Source of the DNA: Molanna angustata
Taxonomy: Eukaryota > Arthropoda > Insecta > Trichoptera > Molannidae
Direction: 5' to 3'
Length of the DNA stretch: 64,000 nucleotides
NCBI GenBank assembly: GCA_963576475.1
Contig: OY754978.1
Location: 8,492,299 to 8,556,298 of the forward strand
Both the position numbers and the translations under genes were made by a program. This document shows, one piece after another, positions 45,400 to 54,545 of this stretch (positions are counted from its first letter, which is position 1; each line of letters starts with the position of its first letter). The notes below the pieces were generated by a model that was not told the DNA's origin, made no database searches, and worked only from the letters and a program-made list of their open reading frames with translations.

Positions 45400-45570
45400 G
45401 AACTCAACGAGAAGGCATAATTGGCGAACGTTGTGCAAGCGCATAAACTGATCACGTAAACCAGCCGATGATAAGTCGCGAGCCCTGTAGGTGCCTTGAG
45501 TTCATGGTTCTTCTATAATTTTCCAACTTCGTCTCTATTGAGATGTTAAAAATTGTCAGAAAAGACATAG
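45400..45570 (-). repeat. Dispersed repeat, inverse of the intron-7 copy
   Basis: The plus strand reads GAAGGCATAATTGGCGAACG, AACCAGCCGATGATAAG and TCCAACTTCGTCTCTATTG, the reverse complement of 23850-23980. The family is unrecognised. Confidence 0.6.
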
Positions 45571-45778
45571 TAACTGTTAGTTGCCCGAAAAACAATAAAG
45601 AGTTTATACAATAAATTTATATAGAGTTAAAAAAAAGAGAATAATGTAGAGAAAAATAAACCTTTAATTATAAATATGTTATTTATTGATACTTATATAA
45701 TTTAAATATAATATACATTAGCAAAACTGTTCGAAAAGGACGGCGCGTTATCTGTTTTTATTTAGTATTTATTAGCTC

Positions 45779-47491
45779 TTAACGAATTAAATCAGTCGCT
45801 GGTCGGTGTTCGGCTGGCCAAATGATAGGCAGTTCTGGTTGAGCAGGTAAACTGGCGATGGGATGTTCAGGTAAGCCAGCGATGGGATGTTCAGGTAAGC
45901 CTGCGATGGGATGTTCAGGTAAGCCAGCAATGGGATGTTCCGGTTGAGCGGGCCAACTAATAATGGGCAATTCTGGTACAGCAGGCTTGGTTAAGTCTCC
46001 TGTCGATGGTTTGCTTGGCTTAGTTAAATCCCCTTGCGAGGGAAGATTGGGTTTGGTCAGGTCTCCCGTGGATGGAAGGTTGGGTCTTGTCAAGTCACCC
46101 GTGGAAGGAAGGTTGGGTCTTGTCAAGTCACCTGTAGAAGGAAGGTTGGGTCTTGTCAAGTCACCCGTGGAAGGAAGGTTGGGTCTTGTCAAGTCACCTG
46201 TAGAAGGAAGGTTGGGTCTTGTCAAGTCACCCGTGGAAGGAAGGTTGGGTCTTGTCAAGTCACCCGTGGAAGGAAGGTTGGGTCTGGTCAAATCACCTGT
46301 GGAAGGAAGGTTGGGTCTGGTCAAGTCACCCGTGGAAGGAAGGTTGGGTTTTGTCAAATCGCCTGTGGAAGGAAGGTTGGGTCTTGTCAAGTCACCCGTG
46401 GAAGGAAGGTTGGGTCTTGTCAAGTCACCCGTGGAAGGAAGGTTGGGTCTTGTCAAGTCACCCGTGGAAGGAAGGTTGGGTCTGGTCAAATCGCCTGTGG
46501 AAGGAAGGTTGGGTCTGGTCAAGTCACCCGTGGAAGGAAGGTTGGGTTTTGTCAAATCGCCTGTGGAAGGAAGGTTGGGCCTGGTAAGATCTCCTGTGGA
46601 TGGAAGGTTGGGTCTTGTCAAGTCACCCGTGGAAGGAAGGTTCGGTCTGGTAAGATCTCCTGCGGAAGGAAGATTGGGTCTAGTTAAATCTCCTGGAGAC
46701 GGAAGACTCGGCTCTTTTGGTGGATGAACAATTGGGGTTTCATTAGGAGAATTAGATTTCTTGTCATTGACAATATTTACTATGATCTGAACAAGAGGGG
46801 AACCAGATTCGACAACTTTGCTTTCATCTTCGGGCAGTGGAAGTGGGAAAGTACCCGCTCCTCCTTCGGGCAGTGGCAGTGGGAAAGTACCCGCTCCTCC
46901 TTCGGGCAGTGGAAGTGGGAAAGTACCAGCTCCTCCTTCGGGAAGTGGCAGTGGGAAAGTACCCGCTCCTCCTTCGGGCAGTGGCAGTGGGAAAGTACCC
47001 GCTCCTCCTTCGGGCAGTGGCAGTGGGAGAGTACCCGCTCCTCCTTCGGGCAGTGGCAGTGGGAGAGTACCCGCTCCTCCTTCGGGCAGTGGCAGTGGGA
47101 AAGTACCCGCTCCTCCTTCGGGCAGTGGCAGTGGGAAAGTACCCGCTCCTCCTTCGGGCAGTGGCAGTGGGAGAGTACCCGCTCCTCCTTCAGGCAGTGG
47201 CAGTGGGAAAGTACCTGCTCCTCCTTCGGGCAGTGGAAGTGGGAAAGTACCCGCTCCTCCTTCGGGCAGTGGCAGTGGGAAAGTTCCCGCCCCTCCATCA
47301 GGGAGTGGCATTGGAACATGGACTGCTCCTCCTTCTGGTATTGGCTCTGGCCGAAGTCCTACTTCTGGGTGAACTTCGACGGGAAGAGGCGCTGCAGCAA
47401 TTGGAACAGGAGCTGGGCGCACCGAAAATGGTATGGCAACACCATGTTGCGCAGCTGCCAAGGCTCCGATTATGAAGAATATCACTTTCAT
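45779..47491 (-). CDS. Secreted Gly/Pro-rich two-repeat structural protein
   Basis: A minus-strand frame of 570 codons plus stop. I place the start at the ATG at 47491 (MKVIFFIIGALAAAQHGVA, a clear signal peptide), seven bases after an acceptor (CTTTTCCAG/ATTTACA). An upstream in-frame ATG at 47539 would lie in the intron. After a Pro-rich leader, residues about 67-222 are 13 copies of GGAGTFPLPLPE (F or L at position 6). A spacer with the nonpolar stretch PLVQIIVNIVND follows. Residues about 262-505 are 22 copies of the 11-mer PNLPSTGDLTR (R or K). Near the C terminus PEHPIAGL recurs four times before PIIWPAEHRPATDLIR. There is no Cys. AATAAA occurs just after the stop on the minus strand. 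I recognise no family; signal peptide, repeats and composition suggest an extracellular structural protein (silk-associated, cuticular or adhesive). It shares strand and gene layout with the mucin-like gene downstream. Confidence 0.75.
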   Translation of the reverse strand: MKVIFFIIGALAAAQHGVAIPFSVRPAPVPIAAAPLPVEVHPEVGLRPEPIPEGGAVHVPMPLPDGGAGTFPLPLPEGGAGTFPLPLPEGGAGTFPLPLPEGGAGTLPLPLPEGGAGTFPLPLPEGGAGTFPLPLPEGGAGTLPLPLPEGGAGTLPLPLPEGGAGTFPLPLPEGGAGTFPLPLPEGGAGTFPLPLPEGGAGTFPLPLPEGGAGTFPLPLPEDESKVVESGSPLVQIIVNIVNDKKSNSPNETPIVHPPKEPSLPSPGDLTRPNLPSAGDLTRPNLPSTGDLTRPNLPSTGDLTRPNLPSTGDLTKPNLPSTGDLTRPNLPSTGDLTRPNLPSTGDLTRPNLPSTGDLTRPNLPSTGDLTRPNLPSTGDLTKPNLPSTGDLTRPNLPSTGDLTRPNLPSTGDLTRPNLPSTGDLTRPNLPSTGDLTRPNLPSTGDLTRPNLPSTGDLTRPNLPSTGDLTRPNLPSTGDLTKPNLPSQGDLTKPSKPSTGDLTKPAVPELPIISWPAQPEHPIAGLPEHPIAGLPEHPIAGLPEHPIASLPAQPELPIIWPAEHRPATDLIR

Positions 47492-47498
47492 TGTAAAT

Positions 47499-48032
47499 CT
47501 GGAAAAGACCAACAATCCATTTTTCTTAAGCTTATTCATTCAACTTTCAATAGAGTGATATTCATATTTCAAAAAGACGAAAAGAATACGAAAAAAAAGT
47601 TAGTAAGATCCAGAATAATTCTATTCCTAATTAAGGGAATGTAGGAAGATGTATTAGTACTTGTTTAATACATAAGGACATATTCACTTAAAAAAAAGTT
47701 ATAATAGATTCAGAAAAAAAAATATTTTTCAATTTCAATTTAATCAAGACGAACAAAAAAAAAATCAAATATTGAACGTTATTTATTCGGCGGAATAATT
47801 TTGGGTGGGCGGTGGAATATTCTGTGATACTAAAAATTTTCAATCAAAAAAATATTTTTACAAATTAATAAAAAATAGTTCATTGAAAAAAGATGTTATA
47901 ATAATATAAAAAAAAAACGTTCTTGAAGAAATAAAGATTCAATGTTTTTTACATATGTAAGTTATAAAAAAAATACATGGGATTGTTTACAAATTATTAA
48001 TAAAAAATAAACAATGATTTATATATATTTAC
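47499..48032 (-). other. 534-bp 5' UTR intron of the Gly/Pro-rich gene
   Basis: Donor CACAG/GTAAAT (GT at 48032-48031) and acceptor CTTTTCCAG (AG at 47500-47499) are both canonical on the minus strand. A fragment of the Thr-like SINE tail (GAATGTAGGAAGATGTATTAG to CATATTCAC) occupies about 47630-47690 inside the intron. Confidence 0.65.
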
Positions 48033-48099
48033 CTGTGTGGATGTCTCTTCCTTCACAACAACTTATGATATAAATTTTTTATTTCGCGATGTTTATATA
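48033..48099 (-). promoter_or_regulatory. TATA promoter and noncoding first exon of the Gly/Pro-rich gene
   Basis: On the minus strand GGTATATAAAC (TATA at about 48099-48092) is followed about 30 bp downstream by TATCATAAGTTG, a plausible initiator with transcription start near 48066. The first exon would be about 34 nt (TTGTTGTGAAGG...CACACAG) ending at the strong donor CACAG/GTAAAT at 48033. A tiny 5' UTR exon and sharp TATA promoter are common in highly expressed insect secretory genes. The start site itself is inferred. Confidence 0.6.
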
Positions 48100-48294
48100 C
48101 CATTTTTTGCCAAATGAACGCATACAAATTTGACAAGTCATCGAAAACCATAAATTATAATAGCCCCCAGTAAAAATGTTATTAAAATTGAAGCACCTAT
48201 ATCTCAATGTTTATTGTGAAATTATTGATATAATTAAACTATAAAAATTAGCAGTCGAAAGATAACCAAATAAATTATGAATTTGTATACATAC

Positions 48295-48372
48295 CTTCAT
48301 TCATTACTAATGCGGCATAATCCCACAGTGTGGGGTAACCAGCGACATTTGTGAGGTTGTACATTACCTGAT
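48295..48372 (+). repeat. RTE-like 3' UTR fragment
   Basis: GCGGCATAATCCCACAGTG and GGTAACCAGCGACATTTGTG match the fragment at 28862-28910. Confidence 0.5.
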
Positions 48373-48481
48373 AAAATGAAACACGACACATACGTGCCAG
48401 CTCGTTACTCCCAGGGATGTTTCGTTGCTACGATATACCTAGTATGATAAAAAAAGAAAACTAGCAACACTGCCTAAGAAC

Positions 48482-49150
48482 GGGGGACTGCTGTCAACGT
48501 ACCTATTTTTCAATTTGATTATTTCTAATCAAATCGTTTTGAAAAAAATAATTTAGATAGTTTGGGTATTAATAAATAAAAATATATCTTTACTTTTTGA
48601 TAATGTTCTGTATAAATTCTTGTAGAAAAATAATGGCACACCCCGATTTTCAACGTTTATCTTATATTTTTAATAAAATATAAGGCGTAGTTCAACACAT
48701 TTTTTTTTAAATTAAAGAAGACAAAAATATCTAGAAAAATATGATGTGACGTTGTATTAATGATTCAGGTTTAGTAAATAAACCTAAAATATTTATTTTC
48801 CATTCAGCGCCATTGCGAAAAAAAAGTTTTTTTGGTTTATTAACTTGACCCGATGTATTAATGCTACGTTACATCGTATTTTTCCAGATATCTCGATGTT
48901 CATTGATTTATAAAAAAATATAATGCTCTGTACCTTATAGTTATTTAGAAATTTAATATAAATGTCAAAAATCGGGGTATGCTTATTATTTTCCTACATC
49001 AATATATACAGAACATAATGAAAAAGTAAAGGTATATTTTTCTTTATTAATATCCAAACTAACTATGTTATTTTTTTCAAAATGATTCGTTTTGTAGTAA
49101 TGATGAAAATTCAAATTGAAAAAATAGGTACGTTGGCAGCAGTGACCCTC
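48482..49150. mobile_element. TTAA MITE, copy 3 (669 bp)
   Basis: Nearly full length, with left end GGGGGACTGCTGTCAACG and right end GCAGTGACCCTC followed by TTAA (49151-49154). The left TTAA is altered (CTAAGAAC). Internal landmarks (TAATTTAGATAGTTTGGG, CAGCGCCATTGCGAAA) match the copies at 7707 and 58739, and a small deletion lies near the left end. Confidence 0.85.
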
Positions 49151-49154
49151 TTAA

Positions 49155-49580
49155 TAATTTCTACTCTTGCCTTAATCTTAAAAACGTATAAATCAGTAAT
49201 CGATCCTAATCAAGTCTTAATTTAACTCTTCATTGAATCATACAAAAATGTTTAACTCAATGTTTAGTATGAAATGGTCATTAATATTTGTATAAATTGA
49301 TATGATTATCCGATTTATTTTACCATCGAAGATTTCTAAAGTCTTAAGCTGATTTTAATCTTATTTTAATTAACTTGAGTAGCCCTGCTTTTTTACCTAG
49401 TGAGGCACTTCATAATAGTCATATAAATAATATGTACTGTGTCTAAAGGAAAATATATAATTTAAATATAAGTAGGTATATATTTAATTAATTATTGCAA
49501 ATCGTAATGGCGAAGACTTCTTTGGAAGCCAGGTCCCATCTAAGGGTGTGGAGCCGATGAAAATGATGATGTTGTAATTA
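49155..49580. other. AT-rich intergenic sequence
   Basis: Nothing recognised except a GC-richer segment at about 49508-49555 (GGCGAAGACTTCTTTGGAAG) that may be a retroposon tail. Confidence 0.4.
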
Positions 49581-49760
49581 GATGGGTCGGTGGCAGAGCG
49601 GTTAGCGAGCTGGGCTAGTAATCCAGTGGTCGCGAGTTCGAATCCTGCCTCGACCGATTTCGTTCACCTAAGCACAAGCATTTATTTGCTTATTTTAGAG
49701 AACGTAGGAAGATGTATATGTACTTGTTTAACAAGGACATATTCATTTTATTTAAAAAAA
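49581..49760 (+). mobile_element. Thr-tRNA-like SINE, well preserved
   Basis: GGTCGGTGGCAGAGCGGTTA (A box), anticodon arm CTGGG-CTAGTAA-TCCAG (anticodon AGT, all five stem pairs formed) and GCGAGTTCGAATCC (B box) are followed by TCGACC, which pairs with the start as a partial acceptor stem. The tail runs through AGCACAAGCATTTATTTGC and GAAGATGTATATGTACTTG to an A-rich end. It is the best copy in the window for defining the family. Confidence 0.85.
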
Positions 49761-49785
49761 AATTATATAAATATATATTTATATT

Positions 49786-49947
49786 GATGGGTGGTGGCAG
49801 AGCGGTTAGAGCGCTGAGTTAGTAATCCAGTGGTCGCGAATTCGAATCATGCCACGACCGAATTCGTTCACAAGCATTTCTGTTTAATTTAGGAAATGAC
49901 AATTTATATTATGTAGGTACTAGTTACAAGGACATATTCATTATTAA
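49786..49947 (+). mobile_element. Second Thr-like SINE in direct orientation
   Basis: It starts GGGTGGTGGCAGAGCGG, carries the CTGAG-TTAGTAA-TCCAG anticodon arm and B box GCGAATTCGAATCA (two changes), and ends in the shared tail. It lies about 25 bp after the previous copy, making a head-to-tail pair. Confidence 0.85.
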
Positions 49948-50520
49948 AACGAGTGGGATGTGGCCAACACTAAACTCTGCACACCATAGTAAGCCTTCAT
50001 TTTTTCTTCTTGAAATGTTGACAATCTCTAAATGCATTTTTATGAAGTATATTTCTATTAGATTCTTAAACAAATATAAGATTCCCAGAGGACAAAAGTT
50101 TTCACAATACACCATAGACACAAAAACATTGTCACGAAACTCGTAGTATGCACTTTCTAGATGATACTTGTTGAGAAATTTTAAGTAAAATTGCATTACT
50201 AGCAAGATGAACACGTATGAGGCAGTGTATTAATGTTGATGAGTCGAAGTATATGTATGTGTCAAGACGGAAGATTGCGGTGTTCGGTTCTCACTGCCTA
50301 CCCCTTGAGGAAAAAATACTTCGATTTTCTTTGAGAGCATTTTGAAAATTTGGACAGATAAAATCATAGAGAAGAAATTAACGGATATCTATTGAAAACT
50401 AATCAGTTCATACATACAAACAAATCACAACGTAACTTATAGTGTGCACTCTCTACATGATACCCGTTAAGAAATTGATATAAAAATACGCTTAAAAATC
50501 GTGAAATCATGACTCTCCAC

Positions 50521-51492
50521 TAGAGTTGCCACGAATAATGATTTGGCCGAATAACCGAATAACGAATATTCGGCTTCCCCCTCGGCCGAATGGACGAATA
50601 TTCGGACGCAGACGTGTGCATAAAATTACGTTCCGACTCACGTTTTAAAAGTAGTTTCTTGGGATTAGTTCAAACGGAAAGAGCAAAAACGGAAAAGCTC
50701 TGAAAATGAGTTGTGATGAAGCAAACAGTACTGACGATGATGATGATTCTTCACCACTTCGTAAGAAAAGTAACACAAATTAAACTGAAAAAAAATAATA
50801 AAAATGAAATACACGACAGCTTTTGGGACTGTTTTGAAGAAGTCGCTACAGATAAGCATAACGATGAAGATGCAGTAAAAAGTTCTGTGGCAAATGAAAT
50901 CGATTTTTATTTGAAAACTGCTCGTCTTAATCGGACGGCAGATCCATACGAATGGTGGTCAGCAAACGCAAAATCATAACCAGTCCTGACTAAATTCGCT
51001 AAGATTTATCTATCGTCTCCTGGCAGTAGTGTCTATAATGAGAGACTTTTTTCAGTTTCTTATTTATGAAGAAAAGCGCAACCGTTTAATGTCAACAAAT
51101 GTTAAAAAAATGTTTTTATTCATCACAACTTACCATTGGTAGATTTTAAGTATTAATATAGTCATTTGTGATTATAATATCGCATTTTTTAATAATATGT
51201 GGTGGGACACGGAAGGAGCCTCCACGTAGATTGAGTTTCGGTTAACTTCGGAAAAGCAATCGGGCGTCCCTGGAAACGGCAGAATGCCGGCCAATCCTTC
51301 CACCACCGGAGCACCAACCAATATGATGGTGTTCCGGACACGGAAAGTAAGTAAGTATAATATGTGGTTTTTATTTTCCATGATTTATTATTCGGCCGAA
51401 TAGTATCCAGTATTCTGCTGAATACCGAATATTAAAAAAGTGGCCGAATAGGCCGAATAGCGAATAATGGCCGAATATTCGTGGCATCTCTA
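50521..51492 (+). mobile_element. hAT element with 8-bp TSD and transposase remnant (972 bp)
   Basis: TIRs are TAGAGTTGCCACGAATAAT and the inverse ATTCGTGGCATCTCTA, flanked by the exact 8-bp duplication CTCTCCAC (50513-50520 and 51493-51500), the hallmark of hAT transposition. Subterminal regions are packed with GGCCGAATA/CGAATATTCGG motifs. The interior keeps a relic of the transposase C-terminal dimerisation region: DPYEWWSANAKS, then after a stop LTKFAKIYLSSPGSSVYNER and LFSVSY, then EEKRNRLM in a shifted frame. The catalytic core is missing, so it is non-autonomous. A 153-bp retroposon is nested at 51204-51356. Confidence 0.9.
51204..51356 (+). mobile_element. 153-bp retroposon nested in the hAT element
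   Basis: The insert begins GGGACACGGAAGGAGCC and ends with a GTAAGTAAGT tail. It is flanked by an exact 12-bp duplication, ATAATATGTGGT (51192-51203 and 51357-51368). Variable-length duplication plus a simple-repeat tail indicate target-primed retroposition. The body (GAATGCCGGCCAATCC, GGTGTTCCGGACACGG) is GC-richer than its host and I do not recognise it. Confidence 0.8.
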
Positions 51493-51539
51493 CTCTCCAC
51501 TATTTCATAGTTTAGAGAGTAAAAACATATATTGTTACT

Positions 51540-51785
51540 AGATATGAGGAAAAATGGAGATGGGCAGGCCACGTCGCTAGGAAGGTACACTGAAGACAGA
51601 TGACAAAGAATAATGTTAGCTTGGAGACTGCGAATGGTGTTGGGTGTGCGCCAATGAGATGGAGGGATGGCATCAGCTGTCATGCTGGTGTCAATTGGAA
51701 GCTTGGTGCACAAGATAGAGAGGCGTGAAAGGAAATGGAGGAGGCCTTCGTTCAGGAATGGACGGGATAATGCTGTGAAGAAGAT
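51540..51785 (+). pseudogene. RTE polymerase C-terminal fragment
   Basis: Plus-strand codons read YEEKWRWAGHVARKVH, then MRWRDGI, NWKLGAQDREA, KEMEEAFVQEWTG with intervening stops. The order WAGHVAR...RWRD...AQDRE...EAFVQEW is the conserved end of RTE polymerases. The region corresponds to the inverse fragment at 18205-18585. Confidence 0.7.
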
Positions 51786-52012
51786 AAAGAGTAGAAAAAA
51801 AAAATACAAAAATTAAAAATTAAATCTTTTGACCATTGTACTATTTGTATTTAACGTTGTACCTATGTACTTACAAATCAATGCTTGTCACAAAAAAGTC
51901 ATAGGTTGAGACCTGAATTATTCGCGTTATTTTTTTTTTTTGGAAAAAGGGTGATATTGTTGTAGAAAAGCGAAAAGTAGAGTTATTTTGAAGAAATCGG
52001 TGCTATTGTTTT

Positions 52013-52210
52013 ATGAAATTTTCTATCCTAGATATACCTTTATTAAAAACAACTACCGGCCAGGTCCATTATACATACCAAGGTATAAAATGGTTTAATG
52101 AGCTGAACAGTAAATATAAATTCAGTACAACAACTGGTTTTGACAACTTTAAAAACGCTATCAAGTCTTTTTATTTTATAATTTCTTCATTGTCTTATAG
52201 CATATTTTGA
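52013..52210 (+). pseudogene. CR1/L2-like polymerase C-terminal fragment
   Basis: A 65-codon frame contains LLKTTTGQVHYTYQGIKWFN, ELNSKYKFS and FDNFKNAIKSFYF. This fits the K-T-x-x-G-Q...Y-x-G...W-N-x-L...F-K-x-x-I-K end of CR1/L2/jockey-type polymerases. Nothing of the catalytic domain is present. Confidence 0.55.
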
Positions 52211-53250
52211 AATCTACGTTTTTCTTCTACGTAACTGATGGTATATTATTGTATATGATTGGTGTTTATTAATTTTGTTTTTTTTTCTATGTTCCTTAAC
52301 TAAATCTAAAGTAATAAAGCAATCAAAATGTTAGTGTATGTGTGTGTGTATGTGTGTGTGTGTGTGTTTGTCTCACGCCTTCTGAAAAACCAAGAGCATC
52401 TAAAAATCTAATTTAAGTGCGAACATGTACCAGTATACCTGATGCAGTGTCACGCTAAAAAGAATGCGATAAAAATGCTGAATTTTAAAAATATTTAAAT
52501 AATTATTTTTTTCATACAAAATTTTCCAAGTCATATCTGTCAAAAAAGTGTACATTTTGCACGCAAATATCTGTTAGTTTAAAAGTTAGAAGTAGGTATT
52601 TACACAAAAAAAATATATTTTGAAGTATAACTTAGCGTTTAAGTGAAAAACATGGTGAATATTTGTTATAATTATAATGTTTAACTTATTTTTAAAGTAA
52701 GCCTTTTGTACATAAACGCCGCCATTTTAATATCTTTTCATACAATATTTCATTTTCCCACCGAATGAATATGTTCTTGAAAATAATAAACCTTTGAAAT
52801 AAATGTAATTATGAAATAATAAAATGAAACACAAGACATTACGGCAAGTTTTAAGACATATATTGTAAAAATGTGTTATTTATTAGTAAAGATATAGGCA
52901 TAATAAAATTGCATAATTTGTAAATAATATTTGATTTTTCTGACAATTTTCATTTTTATGGCATCGAACAAACCAATGTAGGTACCTACATATTCAAAAA
53001 ATGTATCCGAACCATTCGATATTACTTACGTGTTCGAATCGTTTCCATGGCTACAGAAAGAATGTGATATTCAAATAAAATTTGTTAGGAATCGAATTTA
53101 TTTAGAAGGTTGTTGTAGGTAGGTACCTACCTAATACTATTTACTTACAAATCAACAATAATATACCTATACTGATATCCTATAGGAAAATTATTTTATT
53201 TATTTATTTATCAACCGTTTGTCCGATTATAATGAAACTTTGGTGAATTG
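52211..53250. other. AT-rich intergenic sequence with a TG microsatellite
   Basis: A (TG)n run of about 40 bp lies at 52331-52369. The rest shows no gene or clear element. Confidence 0.5.
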
Positions 53251-53254
53251 TCGA

Positions 53255-53885
53255 GCGTATGCCCAGGATGGTTTTTGGATTTAAACTTTTTTCTTATTCT
53301 TCTTCTTCTTCGTGTATTTGGTCGTTTTACCTATGAAGGGGGAATATCCTGGGAAAAGAAGGTCCGACTGTCCCTCCATCTCTTCACAGGTCTTCCAGGA
53401 CGGGTTCTGCATATAAACTTTTTTCTTCTTTTTCTTCAACGTGTACTTGGTCATCTTACCTATGAAGATGAACTATCCTGGGAGATGAAGGTCCAATTTT
53501 CCTTCCATCTCTTCGCAGGTTTCTGGATTTAAACTTTTTTCTTCTTCTTCTTCATCGTCTATTTGGTCATTTTACCTTTGAAGGTGGACTAACCTGGGAG
53601 AAGAATGTCCAATTTTCCTTCCATCTCTTCGCAGGTATCTGGATTTAAACTTATTTCTTCTTCTTCTTCTTCATCGTGTATTTTTACTCATTTTACCTAT
53701 GAAGTTGGAGAATCCTGGGAGAAGAAGGTCCAACTGTCCTTCCATCTCTTCGCAGGTATCTGGGTTTAAACTTTTTTCTTCTTCTTCGTGTATTTAGTCA
53801 TTTTACCTATTAAGTAGAGCATCCTGGGAAAAGAAGGTTCTTTCATCTCTTCGCGGTTCTTCCAGGATGGTTTCTGGATTTAAAC
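53255..53885. repeat. About 120-bp tandem repeat derived from an RTE polymerase end
   Basis: About five copies of a unit with the order TTAAACTTTTTTCTTCTTC, GTCATTTTACCTATGAAG, ATCCTGGGAGAAGAAGGTCC, CTTCCATCTCTTCGCAGG. On the minus strand the last part encodes G-R-P-A-K-R-W-K-D in the first and last units, the conserved GRP-(K/R)-RW motif at the end of RTE polymerases. A retrotransposon 3' end has therefore been amplified in tandem. The block begins just after a TTATTTATTTATTTATC run. Confidence 0.65.
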
Positions 53886-53889
53886 TTTT

Positions 53890-54065
53890 CTTAACCGACT
53901 GATGGGACGGGATGTAATGAAGGGAAGGGAGGCACTAAAGGGCCTGAAGGGACGGGAGGTATAAAACTGCCTGAAGGGACGGAAGGTACTGAAGGGCCTG
54001 ATGGGAAGGGACGTAATGAGGGATTAAAGGGACGGGAGGTACTGAAGGGCCTGAAGCGGCGGGTC
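53890..54065. repeat. GGGACGGGAGG minisatellite
   Basis: Imperfect copies of CTGAAGGGACGGGAGGTA recur every 20-40 bp. It is a GC-rich island inside AT-rich sequence. Confidence 0.75.
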
Positions 54066-54545
54066 CTGGAGTCTAATTCTTTTTCTTCTTAATTTTATGT
54101 AGACCTTTAGGGCAGTTTTTATACAAACTATTTCCTATTGTCTAAATCATCTTCTTCTTCTTTTATGTATACATTTGGGTCATTTTTTTATAAAAATTAT
54201 TTCCTTTAGTCTAATTATTATTCTTCTTCATTTAAGTACGTAGACTTTTGGGAGAGTTTTAATACAAACTATTTCCAATAGTCTTATTCATTTTCTTTTA
54301 TGTAGACATTTTGGTCAGTATTTATACAAACTATTTCCAATAGTCTAAATATTCTTCTTCTTCTTTTTTGTAGACCTTTGGGTGAGCTTTTATACAATCT
54401 ATTTCCAATAGTCTAATTCTTCTATTAGGTATATGTATTTTTACTTATTTTATGTAGACCATTGGAATAGTTTTTTATACAAACTATTTCTTATAGTCTT
54501 ATACTTATTTTTCTCTTTTTTATTTAGTCTTTTGGGTTAGTTTTA
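54066..54545. repeat. 60-90-bp tandem repeat
   Basis: About seven units share TTTATGTAGACCTTTGGG, TTTTTATACAAACTATTTCC and ATAGTCTAATTCTTC. Unit length varies with the (TTC)n part. Confidence 0.7.

Noticed and set aside
47489..47539. Upstream start codon at 47539 for the Gly/Pro-rich protein
   Set aside because: It would add 16 residues before a perfect signal peptide and is separated from it by a clear splice acceptor, so it is intronic.
45963..47644. Several long open frames on the plus strand (up to about 300 codons) and in other minus frames
   Set aside because: The 33-bp and 36-bp repeats have lengths divisible by three and lack stops in most frames, so every frame stays open. Only the minus frame with signal peptide, splice acceptor and poly(A) signal is coherent.
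49581..49658. Possible tRNA-Thr (AGT) gene
   Set aside because: The acceptor stem is imperfect and the same unit recurs with a common retroposon tail; it is a SINE head.
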